The notes under the pieces are model-generated. The model ran no database searches, had not been told where the DNA came from, and was given only the letters and a program-made list of their open reading frames with translations. 64,000 nt of DNA from Xiphydria camelus (taxonomy: Eukaryota > Arthropoda > Insecta > Hymenoptera > Xiphydriidae): contig OY783193.1 of NCBI GenBank assembly GCA_963678675.1, forward strand, positions 17,744,427 to 17,808,426. The letters run 5' to 3'. Every line of letters begins with the position of its first letter. Position 1 is the stretch's first letter. Made by a program: the position numbers and the translations under genes. This document shows, one piece after another, positions 1 to 11,185 of the stretch.

Positions 1-404
1 TATACCTATATTTTGCAAGTTGTAAAGGCGGAAACAATCAAAGTATTGAAATGAATTCTTCTATGGGACCTTAAAATAAACCGTGTACAAGGTACTACCA
101 CCTGTTGCACGAAAGATTTCTGAAAGCCCATTGCAGAAAACCTTTATTTTAAACCATTACTCGTCTACTTTTATCAGCCGAGTAAAATGCTTCCATCTAG
201 CGTCTTCACTACGTACGGACTGCGGGGTTGTCAGATTTGTCTCCGCCACGAATAGCAGAATATCGTCGGTCTTATCACGTAAGGGCGTATCACACAAGGG
301 GACCCCGGCAGATGTCAAATTGATTTTGTCTTGAGAACTTCTTGGAATAGCGTCGCGCGCGCGTTCCAAGTGTCTTCGGGATTGGCGTGCATCATGTTAC
401 CAAT

Positions 405-474
405 GCTTCGATAGCGCAACGGTTAAGTTGTCGGGTTGGGAGTCTCGATGTCGCGGGTTCAAGCCTTGTCGAGC
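405..474 (+). repeat. tRNA-like Pol III unit, left arm
   Basis: The A-box-like TAGCGCAACGG and the B-box-like GGTTCAAGCC are spaced as in tRNA genes. A run of nine or more T follows from about 475, which would act as a Pol III terminator. The acceptor stem pairs poorly, so this is more likely a tRNA-derived relic than a working tRNA gene. Confidence 0.5.
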
Positions 475-616
475 TTTTTTTTTATTAACTTTTTTCATTC
501 GATTACAATCCCTTCTTGTTATAGAAAGTGGTTTACATTATCGAATAAAATAAGAGTTTCCATTTTTTTTTATAGTTTTACGTTATTTTTTTCCTCTTTG
601 AAGTGAACCAATATTA

Positions 617-823
617 TTGCCAACCAGGCCGTTTTTCGAAAATGTCAATGAAATTTGCTTTCCCATAACGCTTTTAAAGTGTAAATGTGCGTGTGGTAAC
701 GTTCCATTCGTCAAATGCTCATGGCGTCAAAATACGGTGTGCTTCAAATGTTTTTTCGACAATTATCATCCAAAATCATGTACAAAATCTTCGGCAGCCA
801 AAAATTCCCATGACGAAATGTAA
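617..823 (+). CDS. Cys-rich small reading frame in foldback loop (doubtful)
   Basis: A 68-codon open frame fills the loop between the foldback arms. Its central part is cysteine-rich, with KCKCACG and later CFKCFF, but I recognise no domain. It could be a chance frame. Its only support is its position in the single-copy loop of a mobile element. Confidence 0.15.
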   Translation: MPTRPFFENVNEICFPITLLKCKCACGNVPFVKCSWRQNTVCFKCFFDNYHPKSCTKSSAAKNSHDEM

Positions 824-961
824 GAATAAAAAAAATGCAACGATGTTTCCAATTGTTCTTACAAATAATATTGGTTCACCTCAACGAGGAAGAAAATAAC
901 GTAAAACTATGAAAAAAAATTGAAACTCTTATTTTATTCGATAATGTAAACCACTTTCTAT

Positions 962-965
<4 letters not shown>

Positions 966-1010
<45 letters not shown>
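966..1010. repeat. (GA)n microsatellite
   Basis: About 22 uninterrupted GA dinucleotides lie within the right arm of the foldback. The left arm has none at the equivalent position, so the expansion happened after the arms formed. Confidence 0.95.
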
Positions 1011-1013
<3 letters not shown>

Positions 1014-1050
1014 GATTGTAATCGAATGAAAAAAGTTAATAAAAAAAAAA

Positions 1051-1118
1051 CCAACAAGACTTGAACTCGCGACACCGAAACTCCCAGCCCGGCAATTTAA
1101 CCGTTGCGCTATCGAAGC
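1051..1118 (-). repeat. tRNA-like Pol III unit, right arm
   Basis: This is the inverted counterpart of the unit at 405-474. On the minus strand it has the same A-box (TAGCGCAACGG) and a slightly diverged B-box (AGTTCAAGTC), again followed by a T-run at 1041-1050. Both arms therefore point transcription inward toward the element's loop. Confidence 0.45.
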
Positions 1119-1172
1119 ATTGGTGACGTGATGTATGCCAATCCCGGAGACACTTGGAACGCGCGCGCGAAG

Positions 1173-4048
1173 CGATTTTCACAAATTTTTTTCTTCGCCT
1201 TGAATGCCTTTTAAATCACACGTATGGGTCTATCCTAAGTTAGGCCTATACGTGAGATTTAAATCTTGATTATTTTGAGATACGACGAAAAAAATATATA
1301 GAGAATAGCAAAAGTATAAAATGTTGAGGTACGGCGGGTAATTTTTTATGAGCATTCTTTAGAGACTAATTTGGTTTTTCAAAAATCAAAGATGGTGACT
1401 CTGGCACTAGCAACTTGAAAAATTCAAATAGCAAGGGGGGTCGTGTTGCACATAATATTAAAGCCAGTCAAATTAACTACGCAATGGTTTTTCTAAAATT
1501 TGAATCGGTCAATCCATCTCAAAGTTACAAGGGTTTGAATCCGGATTGCAATAAGCATTTCGGGACCACGTATCTGCTGCGATATCCCGGTCTAAACGGG
1601 AGCGAGCCATGCTCTCGCCACTGAGGCCGAACCGTGTCTACACTGCATGCATTCGGCAACATCGCTAACCTCGCGTAGCTCCACCCCCTTCTAGCGTTTT
1701 GACATTACCTCGTCTCACCGCTGCCCCGCAGCAGAAACTAGTGGGCCTGGTATGTCGGCCTCTTAAACTCTGTCTTGATGCATTCTTGTGAAATTTGAAA
1801 AAGCGCGTAGCTGATTTAGCATTTTTACTGACTTTCCGACACCCCATACAGAACCAATAGAAATTCTTCTCCAATAGCGATTATATCCTTCATATATATG
1901 CAGTGGGATTTTAAAAAATGGCTACTTTGGCTTGTAGGTCCTGATGTTTCTCTAAAAGCCTATATGTAGACAACTTTCCTTTTTTATAAATTGCCAAGGT
2001 AGTATCACATCCAAAAACGGCATGGGAAAATAAAATCGAAGCACGCATAGTACCTATCTTATTTTGAAGCGCATTTATGTTCGTCGTTTTATTAGGTTTT
2101 GTAGTGCTGCCGAGTCTTAACGTATAAATATTGTCCGTTTTTTATTTGAATAACAGTAATACAATTAAATCAGTGTCTTCACCAACCAATGTTACCGATT
2201 TTTCTAACATTCTTGCTTCAAGAACTTTCTCCGCTATGAGTGTATCTAGGTACATCCCCATGTGTGTGCTGGGAAAACTTTAATATCAGCTGTTTCGAGA
2301 TATTGGCTTAGTTATGAAATAAACAACTTTGTATTGTTTTCATTTTTTAAAAATCGGGGCCTATTAATGATTGCCATGTTGTGGTCTATTAACCGTAAGA
2401 CTAATTGTGGAAAGGCCAAATGTTATCCGTCTTCACTTGCATTTAGCCGCCTAGCATACGCCTATTACGTAATGAAGGGCCGATTGTAAAATTTCTTACA
2501 TTTCAGAAACACTTCGAAATAAAAAAAATACTTAACTTTATTGATTTAACACTATTTGTTCTTTATTTTTGAGTACTTTTACATAGGAAAATAATTCGAT
2601 GGCATTTACGCTGAAAAAAGTGTTTTTTTTTTAAGGCCGACAAATATTTAATGACTTTTGACACTTGCTGTACGCCACTGGCTTATTCACAAATTGTGTA
2701 TATATATACCAAATTGTAGATAATTTTATTGGCTTTCATTTTGGTCTTGCATTTCTTCAAAAAAAGGAGTAGTTTTTGAGATATTTGATAAGAACTAAAA
2801 AAATGTACCTTTAGGGGTAGTTTTGGGGTTGTTTGCACCCTCGGAGGGATGGGGACTTTTAGTATGTTAATCAGGACCAAAATAGCTAAATAATCCCGCA
2901 TAAATCAGCTTTAGGGCATTTTGTTCCACGAGCACCATGTTATCAAAAATAACTTCCCTCTCTCTCTGGCCTACTAAGAATATCAGAGGGGCGTGGCCAG
3001 CGTAACACTACCGGGAAGGGAGATAAGAGGAAAGGAGGAGAGAACGGGTTACGCGAACTTTCTTATACGCAAAAGAAACAAATGGATCGTGTATTAGCGC
3101 GAGGAGGACGAATGCGATGCATCCCTTGAGCGGAGATAGAAGCCACAGTAGCGGGGATGTCTCGATATACGTATATACCCTCGCGAGTTTCCTAGAGCCC
3201 GGGAAGAGGCGAGATGCGCACGGTACTCTAAACATGCTAATGCCGGAGCTCTCTCGCTCGAAGTCGTTGGAATCCCTCTTTTCGATTGGGTTCTTCCGAA
3301 CGAGGGGAGGACAGAAGGAGAGACTTGGATACATAAACAGTCTCTCCTCGTTATGCGGGCGTATTTCATCTTCTTGTGAATGTTGAAGACAAGTTATACA
3401 AACTGGGTGTACTTCTAAATAATTATCGCTAAACTACGACCCGAAAATAAAAACCAGCGATAAAATACTGACTAGGAAAGACGATCGAAATTTTACTTTT
3501 GACTTTAAAATCTGCTAGTAACATTTTCAGAGGATCGATATATGTACAAATTTTCAGTTGAGGGATAAATAAAGTGGCAACGACGATTGACAAACTAGTC
3601 GTCGATTATTATGTTTTTTTCTATGCAAATCATTTCGTGCAGCTTGATAAGATGCAGTGATAGGGGAAAGTTCATTTTCAAACAGTCCTGCAGTTATCGA
3701 TTTCTCTTCCCGACCTCGGAGTACCTAGTTTCTCCTTGATTACTCCCACCCTCGAGTCGCGACTACCGAGGAGAAGCAACTAGAAAGAGTAAAAAAAAAA
3801 CGAGTTCTTTTAAAAATAATTTTGTAAGTACTTGTCAACTCTTCTTCTTGAGAGCGTGATGTGTTTCCGGGGCCTTTGAAAAGGGCAATATTTTATTCAC
3901 CTTATACGTTATTTTAAGGGGGTGGAACAGAAATTCTTATTTCTTTGGATATCTTTCCTTGCTTTATCCAAATTATATCTTTCTATTATAGAAATGGTTA
4001 CGTTTTAGTAAATAGACCATGTATTCACATTCTAACGATGAAGAATAT
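1173..4048. other. Gene-free stretch
   Basis: No credible coding region, tRNA or complete element was recognised. Roughly 2940-3390 is richer in G+C and CpG and is poor in stop codons in three frames at once, which produces overlapping frames of 89-108 codons. None resembles a known protein. It could be a promoter or untranslated exon of a gene outside the window, but nothing in the sequence proves that. Confidence 0.5.
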
Positions 4049-4426
4049 TAATTTAATTTAACTTTCAATAGGTAATAATCAGGTCAAACAACAATAAGAA
4101 TCAATACACGTTTGACGTTTCGGTTCTTCTTCGAACCCTCTTCAGAGACATAATGACCCCCAGATTCTTGAATTCCCTATTTATACCTATAACTCTATCA
4201 ACCGTTATCCCCTCCTTTCCCTATTTATATCTATAACAATAAATATAAATAGGGAAAGGAGGGGATAACGGTTGATAGAGTTATAGGTATAAATAGGGAA
4301 TTCAAGAATCTGGGGGTCATTATGTCTCTGAAGAGGGTTCGAAGAAGAACCGAAACGTCAAACGTGTATTGATTCTTATTGTTGTTTGGCCTGATTATTA
4401 CCTATTGAAAGTTAAATTAAATTAAT
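4049..4426. mobile_element. Palindromic MITE, family F, copy 1
   Basis: This is a nearly perfect palindrome with its axis near 4238. The arms begin TTAATTTAATTTAACTTTC and include GACGTTTCGGTTCTTCTTCG and its complement. The arm tips and the downstream sequence (CAGGCAACAGAAG) match the F copies at 40.6-41.5 kb and 53.6-54.2 kb, so the repeat extends a little past the palindrome. No coding capacity. The unusually perfect arms suggest recent insertion or arm homogenisation. Confidence 0.85.
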
Positions 4427-5627
4427 TTTAAACTACTATACAGGCAACAGAAGCATTATCTTAAGAATGGACAAAGAATATTGCTCTATACGTATAATTT
4501 TCTTTCCTTATGATGAGGGGAAGAGGGAGGCATCTAATCCTCCTTTTACCCGAATCATTATCATATTTGATCTTAAAAATATTGATTTATATAAGAAAAT
4601 GGCTACCATTTAAACTTGAAAAAAGCACTCATTTTAAGACTATTAAAAAAACTAGTGTTAAAAAAATTGTATGGCAAAGGCCGTGTAACTTTATGCAGAA
4701 CATGCTGTATAAATTGAACGGTAATCGGTTCAGCCATTTCCAAGGTTTTTGCTCACCGATTTCAAAAACATGGTTTAGACTTGTATTATTTTACTTCGTT
4801 TGAAGCGCTATCTTAGTTGCCATAGCGAATATTGACTCGAAATTTTCAGAGGATATTCTTAGAATGTTGTACTTTTTGAAAATGTAATAAAACAAAAATG
4901 GAATTTTTGTTTACCAACCTATGTGTATATGCCCCCTTAAGTCGTGAGTTATTCCGCAATCGTTTTTGCGCGGAGCGAGCAATTAGGAATCTAGGAGAGA
5001 TCCGGTTCTCCGTAGCGAAAGCTGGGAAGTGAGAAAACTGATGGAACGAAGAGATATGACTCCGCTGCAATATAATAAGAACGCAGTGGACTCTAGGGTA
5101 GATGCGCGGCAATCCGTTGATGCCAATAGCGATTGATTTTCCAATGCGGCGACCCACCCGTCCTCTTATACCGAGTTACGTATAACGCGGCCGTCTCTTC
5201 CGTGTTCGCGCAACCGCGTATAGCTTATGCGGTATGCACTCCACATGCACGACGAGAATATATATATAGGCACCCCTCGGAGTTAAGCACCGTTCTCCCC
5301 CTATGAATCCACACGTTAAGGCGCTAAATAACCGCTTCGAAAAGCTTCCAAATTTTTGTCATGATTCTTGTCTGCCTGCTAGCGACACACTGACCATTGC
5401 GATGGAGCCGAAATCACATGAAAGCTGGTTATGCTGAATTGTACCCTGTAAACTCGTAGGAAATCTGTGGTGCGGGTATATACATACTTACCGGGGCGGG
5501 ATTCATTGAATCACATATGTGTATACATAATACGAGTATATACCACGTCATATATCGCACCCCGATATGCCTTTACAAGGTTAATATACGGTGCTTTGGA
5601 AAGTAGGAACAAAAATGCATGAAATAT
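4427..5627. other. Gene-free stretch
   Basis: No coding region or complete repeat was recognised. Short frames of up to about 100 codons occur on both strands without any family signature. Confidence 0.5.
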
Positions 5628-6708
5628 GATATTCTTTAGATTAATATTCGACCCTCCCCCCTCCTTAGTCCATTGTTATTTTCATATGGGCTTACTTTTC
5701 GTATGATTTTAGTTCTTTATTTGAACTTTTCTGTCTATTGACGTTACGTTTTTTAATTTGTTTTCCTATTATGCCATCGCCCTTCACGGAGAAAATTTAA
5801 TAGCAACGATTAACAACCAGAATGGTAAATAAGCTGCAGCTTCGATAATATCGTATTGAATAATCTGCAACACAGTAATGGTTACCATTCGTATAGCGAT
5901 GATTACTATTCTGCAGATTATTCAACACGATATTGTCGAAGCTGCCACCTATTTACTATTCTGGCTGGTAATCATTACTATTCAATTATCTCCGTATTCT
6001 TTTTTAGTTTTTTGTTCTTTTAGATAACTTCAATTAAACTTTACTGCAACTTTCTGTTTACGCTTTTTCTCTACCTCGTTTACTCTTTCTTCTTTTACCT
6101 ACTCCTTAAAATGTTTTTTTTTTATTTTAGAGATTCTTTTATTTAGTTCTTTAAACCAAGAAACATGTGAATATTTTTTAATCCAATAAGGCAACTATAA
6201 AGCAACTAGAAAATACTTTTCCATTATATAAAAAATTGTATTAGTTGCAAATATTGATATTCTTTAGATTAATAGTCGATCCCCCCCCCCCCCTCAGCTC
6301 ATCGTTATTTTGGTATGGGCTTACTTTTTGTATCATTTTAACTCTGTATTTGAAGTTGTTTGTTTATTGACGTTACGTTTTCTAATTTGTTTTCCCATTA
6401 TGCCACCGTCCTTCTTTTTTAATTTTTTGTTCTGTTAGGTTACTTGAATTAAAATTTACTGCGAACCTCTGTTTAGGCTTCTTCTGTCTCGTTTACTCTT
6501 TCTTCTTTTACTTATTCCTTAAAAAGGTTTTTTTTATTTTAGAAATTCTCTTATTTAGTTCTTCAAATAAAGAAACATGCATGGATGGTATTAAATTCAA
6601 TAAAGCAACAATAAAGACACTAAGAGTACCTAAAACACGCTGTAAAATCTTTCTAGAAAATACTTTTCTACTATATCAAAAATCGTATTAGTCGCAAGTA
6701 TTAATGCT
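5628..6708. repeat. Tandem duplication, one copy interrupted by a MITE
   Basis: Two direct copies start with GATATTCTTTAGATTAATA at 5628 and 6256. They share the order: C-run, TGACGTTACGTTTT, GTTTTCC(T/C)ATTATGCCA, pyrimidine-rich segment, AGAAAATACTTTTC. They differ by scattered substitutions and small indels, plus a 211-bp insertion present only in the first copy. The second copy is therefore a natural empty site for that insertion. Confidence 0.85.
5786..5996. mobile_element. MITE with dated empty site, TSD probably TTC
   Basis: The 211-bp insertion has termini ACGGAGA and TCTCCGT and long subterminal inverted repeats: GCAGCTTCGATAATATCG around 5835 is repeated inverted around 5930. TTC flanks both sides (5783-5785 and 5997-5999), and the uninterrupted duplicate near 6410 has a single TTC. 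A 3-bp target duplication is compatible with the PIF/Harbinger group, but TTC is not its usual TWA target, so I leave the superfamily open. Confidence 0.8.
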
Positions 6709-7727
6709 ATTTGATAAACTTTAATGCACAAGCGAACCCGATATCAAAGTATTCGTAATGCTAGTCGTTTACTTTCACCTGCTCACAACATTGCATCGAT
6801 GTGTAGGAAGAATCGAAAGTCGTTAGTCGATAATCGATCCACATTGCCCAACGGTGAGACGGAAGTTTTAAGTGCAGTTGCAACTGTGTGTAGAGCGAGT
6901 GCAGCTTGCTCCGCGAAGAAGTAAAAGACATCGTATAATAATAGAGTATACAGTATACATACCGTTTTCACGCGAGCAAACATTTTCCTGTTCAAACTTT
7001 GTTCTTTTTTCTTTTTGCATAGCACGCGCAGTTCTAAATATCGTTTCATTTTAGTCTTTATTTACCGTATTTTAGACGAATTTTTTATAAAGTACCTTTG
7101 GACATCCAAGATAAGACATATGTATATTAGAGATTCGTACACTGTCTCGTACAGTGCACATGAACATGCTGGCTTATACCGACTCAACACCTGCAGCCCG
7201 CGTTGCCTCTCTTACTGCACTTCTGTCTTATTCCTTTTAGAGCCAGTTATATGCATGGCGATAAGGAAGGGAAGTTGGGTTCTTGGGAGCCAGCTCGTTA
7301 TTAGCCAGTGCACTCAAGAGAGCCTAAAGCCATTCCCGCGTGGTTAATACTTGAAAGCGCTGTATATGCAACGTTTATATTTTATTCTTAGATTTTCACG
7401 TGCAAGAAATACCTCAATCTACATGTATGGATATGCATAATGTATGCCATCTGTAGTTACACGAAGCTAATAATTAGAGGCGGTACACGCTTGTTCATCG
7501 AGCCTTCTTGATCTATTTGGATGTTGCGTTTAAATATTTTTGATGCGTAAACATCTATTACGGCGGTATGAGGGTAAATCTCGGGAAATGGGACGGAAAT
7601 GTGAAAGCGGATGTGACATCATAACCCATGCGCAGTGATTAGTGCGCAGCTACTTCAGCGCTTGCGGCCTAAGGTGGCATTACATTTTCATGTCGATGAT
7701 GTCGATATAGTAAATCGCTATACAATA
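6709..7727. other. Gene-free stretch
   Basis: Frames of 60-110 codons occur on both strands without recognisable domains or splice logic. Confidence 0.5.
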
Positions 7728-7860
7728 TATTGCCGATACTTTGCCGACGGTAGCGAATTTGATGGTTAGAGTTGGCTTGAGAAAAGTGCGCTGTGTGTGC
7801 TGGATGAGAGTGGAAAATATTATAGTCTAATTTCCCGATAGGTGGTATCGGAGAGAGAGA

Positions 7861-7970
7861 GCCTCCTAGCGACCGGTAGGCGGAACTGATGCGAGCGGCA
7901 GCCATATTGTAGAAGTATATCGGTGAGAGAGCCTCCTAGCGACCGGTAGGCGAACTGATTCGAGCCGCTT
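7861..7970. repeat. Local tandem duplication
   Basis: GCCTCCTAGCGACCGGTAGG occurs at 7861 and again at 7931. Both copies are preceded by a GA-rich stretch and followed by related sequence. Confidence 0.8.
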
Positions 7971-8624
7971 TAAACCAATTGGCGATTCCAGCTATTGACC
8001 ATGATATCTGGTGGCAGAATCTAGAACTAGTCTATTTGGGTTCCAGATGTAAACAAACGTGGCTTTTGCATGACGTATGGTTTGCATCTTTGGTTATGGA
8101 ACCAGTAACTACGTGTGGCGGAGAAGGCAAAGCTGATGTTTGCAGCACTAGAGCATAAATTGTCCACGAAAAGATTCATATTTTTCTTCAGCCACAGTTC
8201 CGCACAAAATCACGTGCTTTGCTTGGAGCATTTCTTCACCTTCACAGAAGTTCCTCGAATCTGCGTTACACTTCCCGTAATTAAATATAGTTTTTAATTT
8301 TAAACACGGCATATTCTAATAATAGTAATGTGTGTATGTGTGTATCGTAATATAACAAAAATGTTGAAAAGAACGCAAACACCGGTAGCAGACTACAGCT
8401 GTGCAATGGTTGTTTACAAAATGAACCCAAATAGGATGGCCATTTTCATAACTACTGTGGTGCCACCATCGGTAGTTTAAATCGCCAATATAGAGCGCCG
8501 CGCTTTATAGAATATTTACATCTGACAATCTGACATCTGTTTCTACAACATGGCCGCCGTTCCATAGAGTACGCAAGTTATGTAGAATACCCCGTGACAT
8601 CACGTCGATACCTCCTATAGCTGT

Positions 8625-8682
8625 CAATTCGGGAGATCGAAGCGCCTAACCTCGAAATCGTGAATTTGCGAATACAAAGTAT
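8625..8682 (+). repeat. Fragment of a mariner-MITE interior
   Basis: Matches the arm interior of the MITE at 10330-10669 (TCAATTCGGGAGATCGAAGC, then CCTAACCTCGAAAT), but without its termini. It is a relic or was carried inside the neighbouring element. Confidence 0.6.
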
Positions 8683-9184
8683 CGGCAATATAGGTATCAA
8701 AGCTTGTTTCGTTTGGGCGTAAACATACGGTACATGTAAATTTGTGCAGTGAATTGATCCACTCCGATTGAAGCTGCCAGTAAGTATTATTAAAGAATTT
8801 TACTATGTTAAATAGTTTGATATGTCAAAAATACAGCAGCTCAAACCTGCAACGGTTGTTAGAAACTTTAACCCAATTGTAGATTCACCAGGATTTATTT
8901 TAAAAATTTGTGAATACATTAAACGTACAAATTATTTTAAAAACTTATCTGCTTCATCACCTTTCAAATGAGGTACAAAGTTTTAAGAAATTTCCTGTTA
9001 CTTCCAGGAATAATATAAAAATAGCTCAGTAGGTAGGCTACCTTAATGTTCTCTAAGTTAGAAGATAAGGATTAGAAAAGTTTCTACCTGATATTAGGAC
9101 CTGTTATTCAATCGGCATAATTCGTTTCTCCTTCGGGAAAAGCTTCGTAATTACCTCGATTTATCCCTTGCTACTTGCCTTTAA

Positions 9185-10200
9185 CCTTTAGAGCCCGTGG
9201 TGGTCGATCGATATATCGACCAGCGGATGATGAATTCCAGATATTTATCAAAATTTTAAGATTATAGCCCGAAACTTGGTACTCGGGGGTTTTCGGGGTC
9301 AGTCATTACGATGCTGATGTCAAAATCGGTCTATTCTCAAATACAAGATGGCGAATGCAATATGACGGATGATGAATTCCAGACATTTTTAGAATTTGAA
9401 GATTAGTGCCCGAAACATGTTACTCAGGGGTTTTCGGGGTCGCTCATTACGATTCTGATATCCAAATCGATCTATACTCAAATCCAAGATGGCGAATACA
9501 ATATAGCGGATGATGAATTCCAGAAATTTTTAGAATTTGAAGATTATGGCTCGAAACTTGTTACTCGGGAGTTTTCGGGGTCGCTCATTACGATGCTGAT
9601 GTCCAAATCGATCTAGTCTCAAATCCAAGCTGGCGGATGATGAATTCCAGAAATGTTTAGAATTTGAAGATTATGGCTCGAAAGTTGTTACTCGGGGGTT
9701 TTGGGGATCGGTCATTACGATGCTCATGTCCAAATCGGTTTAGTCTCAAATCGAAGATGGCGGACGATGAATTCCAGAAATTTTTAGAACTTGAAGATTA
9801 TGGCCCGAAACTTGTTACTCGAGAGTTTTTTGAGTCGCTCATTACGATACTGATATCCCAATCGGTCTACTCTCAAATCCAAGATGGCGGATCCAATATG
9901 GCAGGTGATGAGAACAGACCGATTTAGATATCAGTATCGTAATGAGCGACCCTGAGAACCCCCGAGTAACAAGTTCCAGGCAATAATCTTCAAATTCTAA
10001 AAATTTCTGGAATTCATCATCCGTCATATTGCATTAGCCATCTTGGATTTGAGAATAGACGGATTTTGACATCAGCGTCGTAATGACTGATCCCGAAAAC
10101 CCCCGAATACGAAGTTTCGGGCCATAATCTTAAAATTTTGATAAATATCCGGAATTCATCATCCGCTGGTCGATATATCGACTACCCCGGGCACTAAAGG
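9185..10200. mobile_element. piggyBac-like non-autonomous element
   Basis: Flanked by TTAA on both sides (9181-9184 and 10201-10204), with termini CCTTTAG...CTAAAGG, which fits the piggyBac signature of CCC/CCT ends at TTAA targets. Each terminus is followed by the palindrome GGTCGATATATCGAC or a close variant (about 9211 and 10167). The interior is made only of degenerate tandem and inverted repeats, so the element has no transposase. It sits exactly at the axis of the outer palindrome. Confidence 0.8.
9226..10168. repeat. Direct and inverted 128-141 bp repeat array
   Basis: Units starting GGATGATGAATTCCAGA begin at 9226, 9367, 9508, 9636 and 9764 (spacing 141, 141, 128, 128). At least two inverted units end near 10027 and 10168. 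Each unit carries ATTACGAT, CAAATC and AAGATGGCGGA-like blocks. An open frame at 9664-9927 simply reads through the repeat and is not a gene. Confidence 0.85.
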
Positions 10201-10329
10201 TTAAAGGCGAGTAGCAAGGGATAAATCGAGGTAATTACGAAGCTTCTCGAAGGAGAAACGAATTATGCCGATTGAATAACAGGTCCTAAAATCAGGTAGA
10301 AACTTTTCTAATCCTTATCTTCTAACTTA

Positions 10330-10669
10330 CCGTATATCCCACTCTGTATTGGCCAGTTTGAAATTACCTTCGGGCAGGCTTGGTCGGTACTCGAGTCATT
10401 CAATACCGGTAGAAGTCGAGTCGGTAGTTAGAGTTGGTGTCAATTCGGGAGTCCGAAGCGTCTAACCTCGAAATTATGAATTTGTGAATAATGGAAATTA
10501 CTCACCATTATTCACAAATTCACAATTTCGAGGTTAGACGCTTCGATCACCCGAATTAACACCTACTCTAATTACCGACTCGACTTCTACCGGTATTAAA
10601 TGACTCGAGTACCGACCAAGCCTGCCCGAAGGTAATTTCAATCTGGCCAATACAGAGTGGGACATACGG
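10330..10669. mobile_element. Tc1/mariner-type palindromic MITE
   Basis: The 340-bp element has ends CCGTATATCCCACTCTGTAT and its near complement, with TA duplicated at 10328-10329 and 10670-10671. The matching left arm of the host palindrome (TTCTCTAAGTTAGAAG near 9050) supplies the empty site with a single TA. The arms contain GGTAGAAGTCGAGTCGGTAG and CCTAACCTCGAAAT. The same family is found at 27079-29129. Confidence 0.9.
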
Positions 10670-11185
10670 TAGAGAACATTAAGATAGCCTACCTGCTGAG
10701 CTATTTTTGTATTATTCCTGGAAATAACAGGAAATTTCTTAAAACTGTGTACCTCATTTGAAAGGTGATGAAGCAGAGAAGTTTTTTAAATAATTTGTAC
10801 GGTTAATGTATTCACAAACTTTGGAAATAAATCCTGGTGAATCTACAATAGGGTTAAAGTTTCTAACAACCGTTGCAGGTTTGAGCTGCTGTATTTTTGT
10901 CATATCAAACTATTTAACATAATTTTTGTTACATAACATGAACTACTATGTGTATTAACGGTAAAGGCAAACAAAATTACAAAAACAAAATTATCCTTTT
11001 TTTTTATTTTACAATCAGTAGTAAAAGTAGTCCATTTCTAAGAAAACAAAAATTAAAATATCTCGAAAACTATCAACAAGTGGATTATACATATTGTGGT
11101 TCAATCGACTGCAAATTGTCTCTACTAACACCTCTTCAAAAAGGAATACGTCGCGGTACCAGTCACCCTGTATATATATATATAA

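Larger units (their letters stand above)
353..1172. mobile_element. Foldback element with tRNA-like units in both arms
   Basis: Two long inverted arms (about 353-612 and 852-1172) match each other base for base over most of their length, beginning with CGCGCGCGCGTTCCAAGTG and ending with a segment around AACGTAAAACTAT. The arms enclose a loop of about 240 bp (613-851). The right arm also contains an expanded GA repeat that the left arm lacks. Each arm carries a tRNA-like promoter unit followed by a long T-run in its own transcription direction. No transposase was seen and no clear target duplication was identified, so the superfamily is unknown. The inverted structure is seen directly; calling it a mobile element is inference. 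Confidence 0.75.
7728..8690. mobile_element. TA-flanked inverted-repeat element
   Basis: The termini TATTGCCGATACTTTG (from 7728) and CAAAGTATCGGCAATA (ending 8690) are inverted and flanked by TA at 7726-7727 and 8691-8692. Inside lies a second, degenerate pair of arms (about 7977-8070 and 8385-8490), sharing ATTGGCGATT, TATTTGGGTTC and TGTAAACAA in order. A short internal frame (8115-8297) has no recognised domain. Tc1/mariner-type by target only. Confidence 0.5.
8793..10930. mobile_element. Large palindrome hosting two later insertions
   Basis: The left arm (about 8793-9184) and the right arm (10201 to about 10930) are reverse complements, from TATGTTAAATAGTTTGATATG inward to CTTGCTACTTGCCTTTAA. 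The axis of the uninterrupted palindrome would have been TTAA. A piggyBac-like element occupies that axis, and a 340-bp mariner MITE interrupts the right arm. No protein-coding content was recognised in the arms. Confidence 0.8.

Noticed and set aside
405..474. A functional tRNA gene
   Set aside because: A- and B-box-like sequences are present, but the acceptor and anticodon stems pair poorly, and the same unit is duplicated inverted in the other arm of a foldback.
3008..3386. Three overlapping open frames of 89-108 codons on both strands
   Set aside because: They arise from one GC-richer, stop-poor segment. None has a recognisable domain, start context or splice partner.
9664..9927. 87-codon frame with a repeated protein pattern
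   Set aside because: It simply reads through the 128-bp repeat units of a non-coding piggyBac-like element.
9226..10168. Regularly spaced repeats resembling a CRISPR array
   Set aside because: Units are 128-141 bp, spacers are not unique, and the units invert midway. The context is a eukaryotic transposon.
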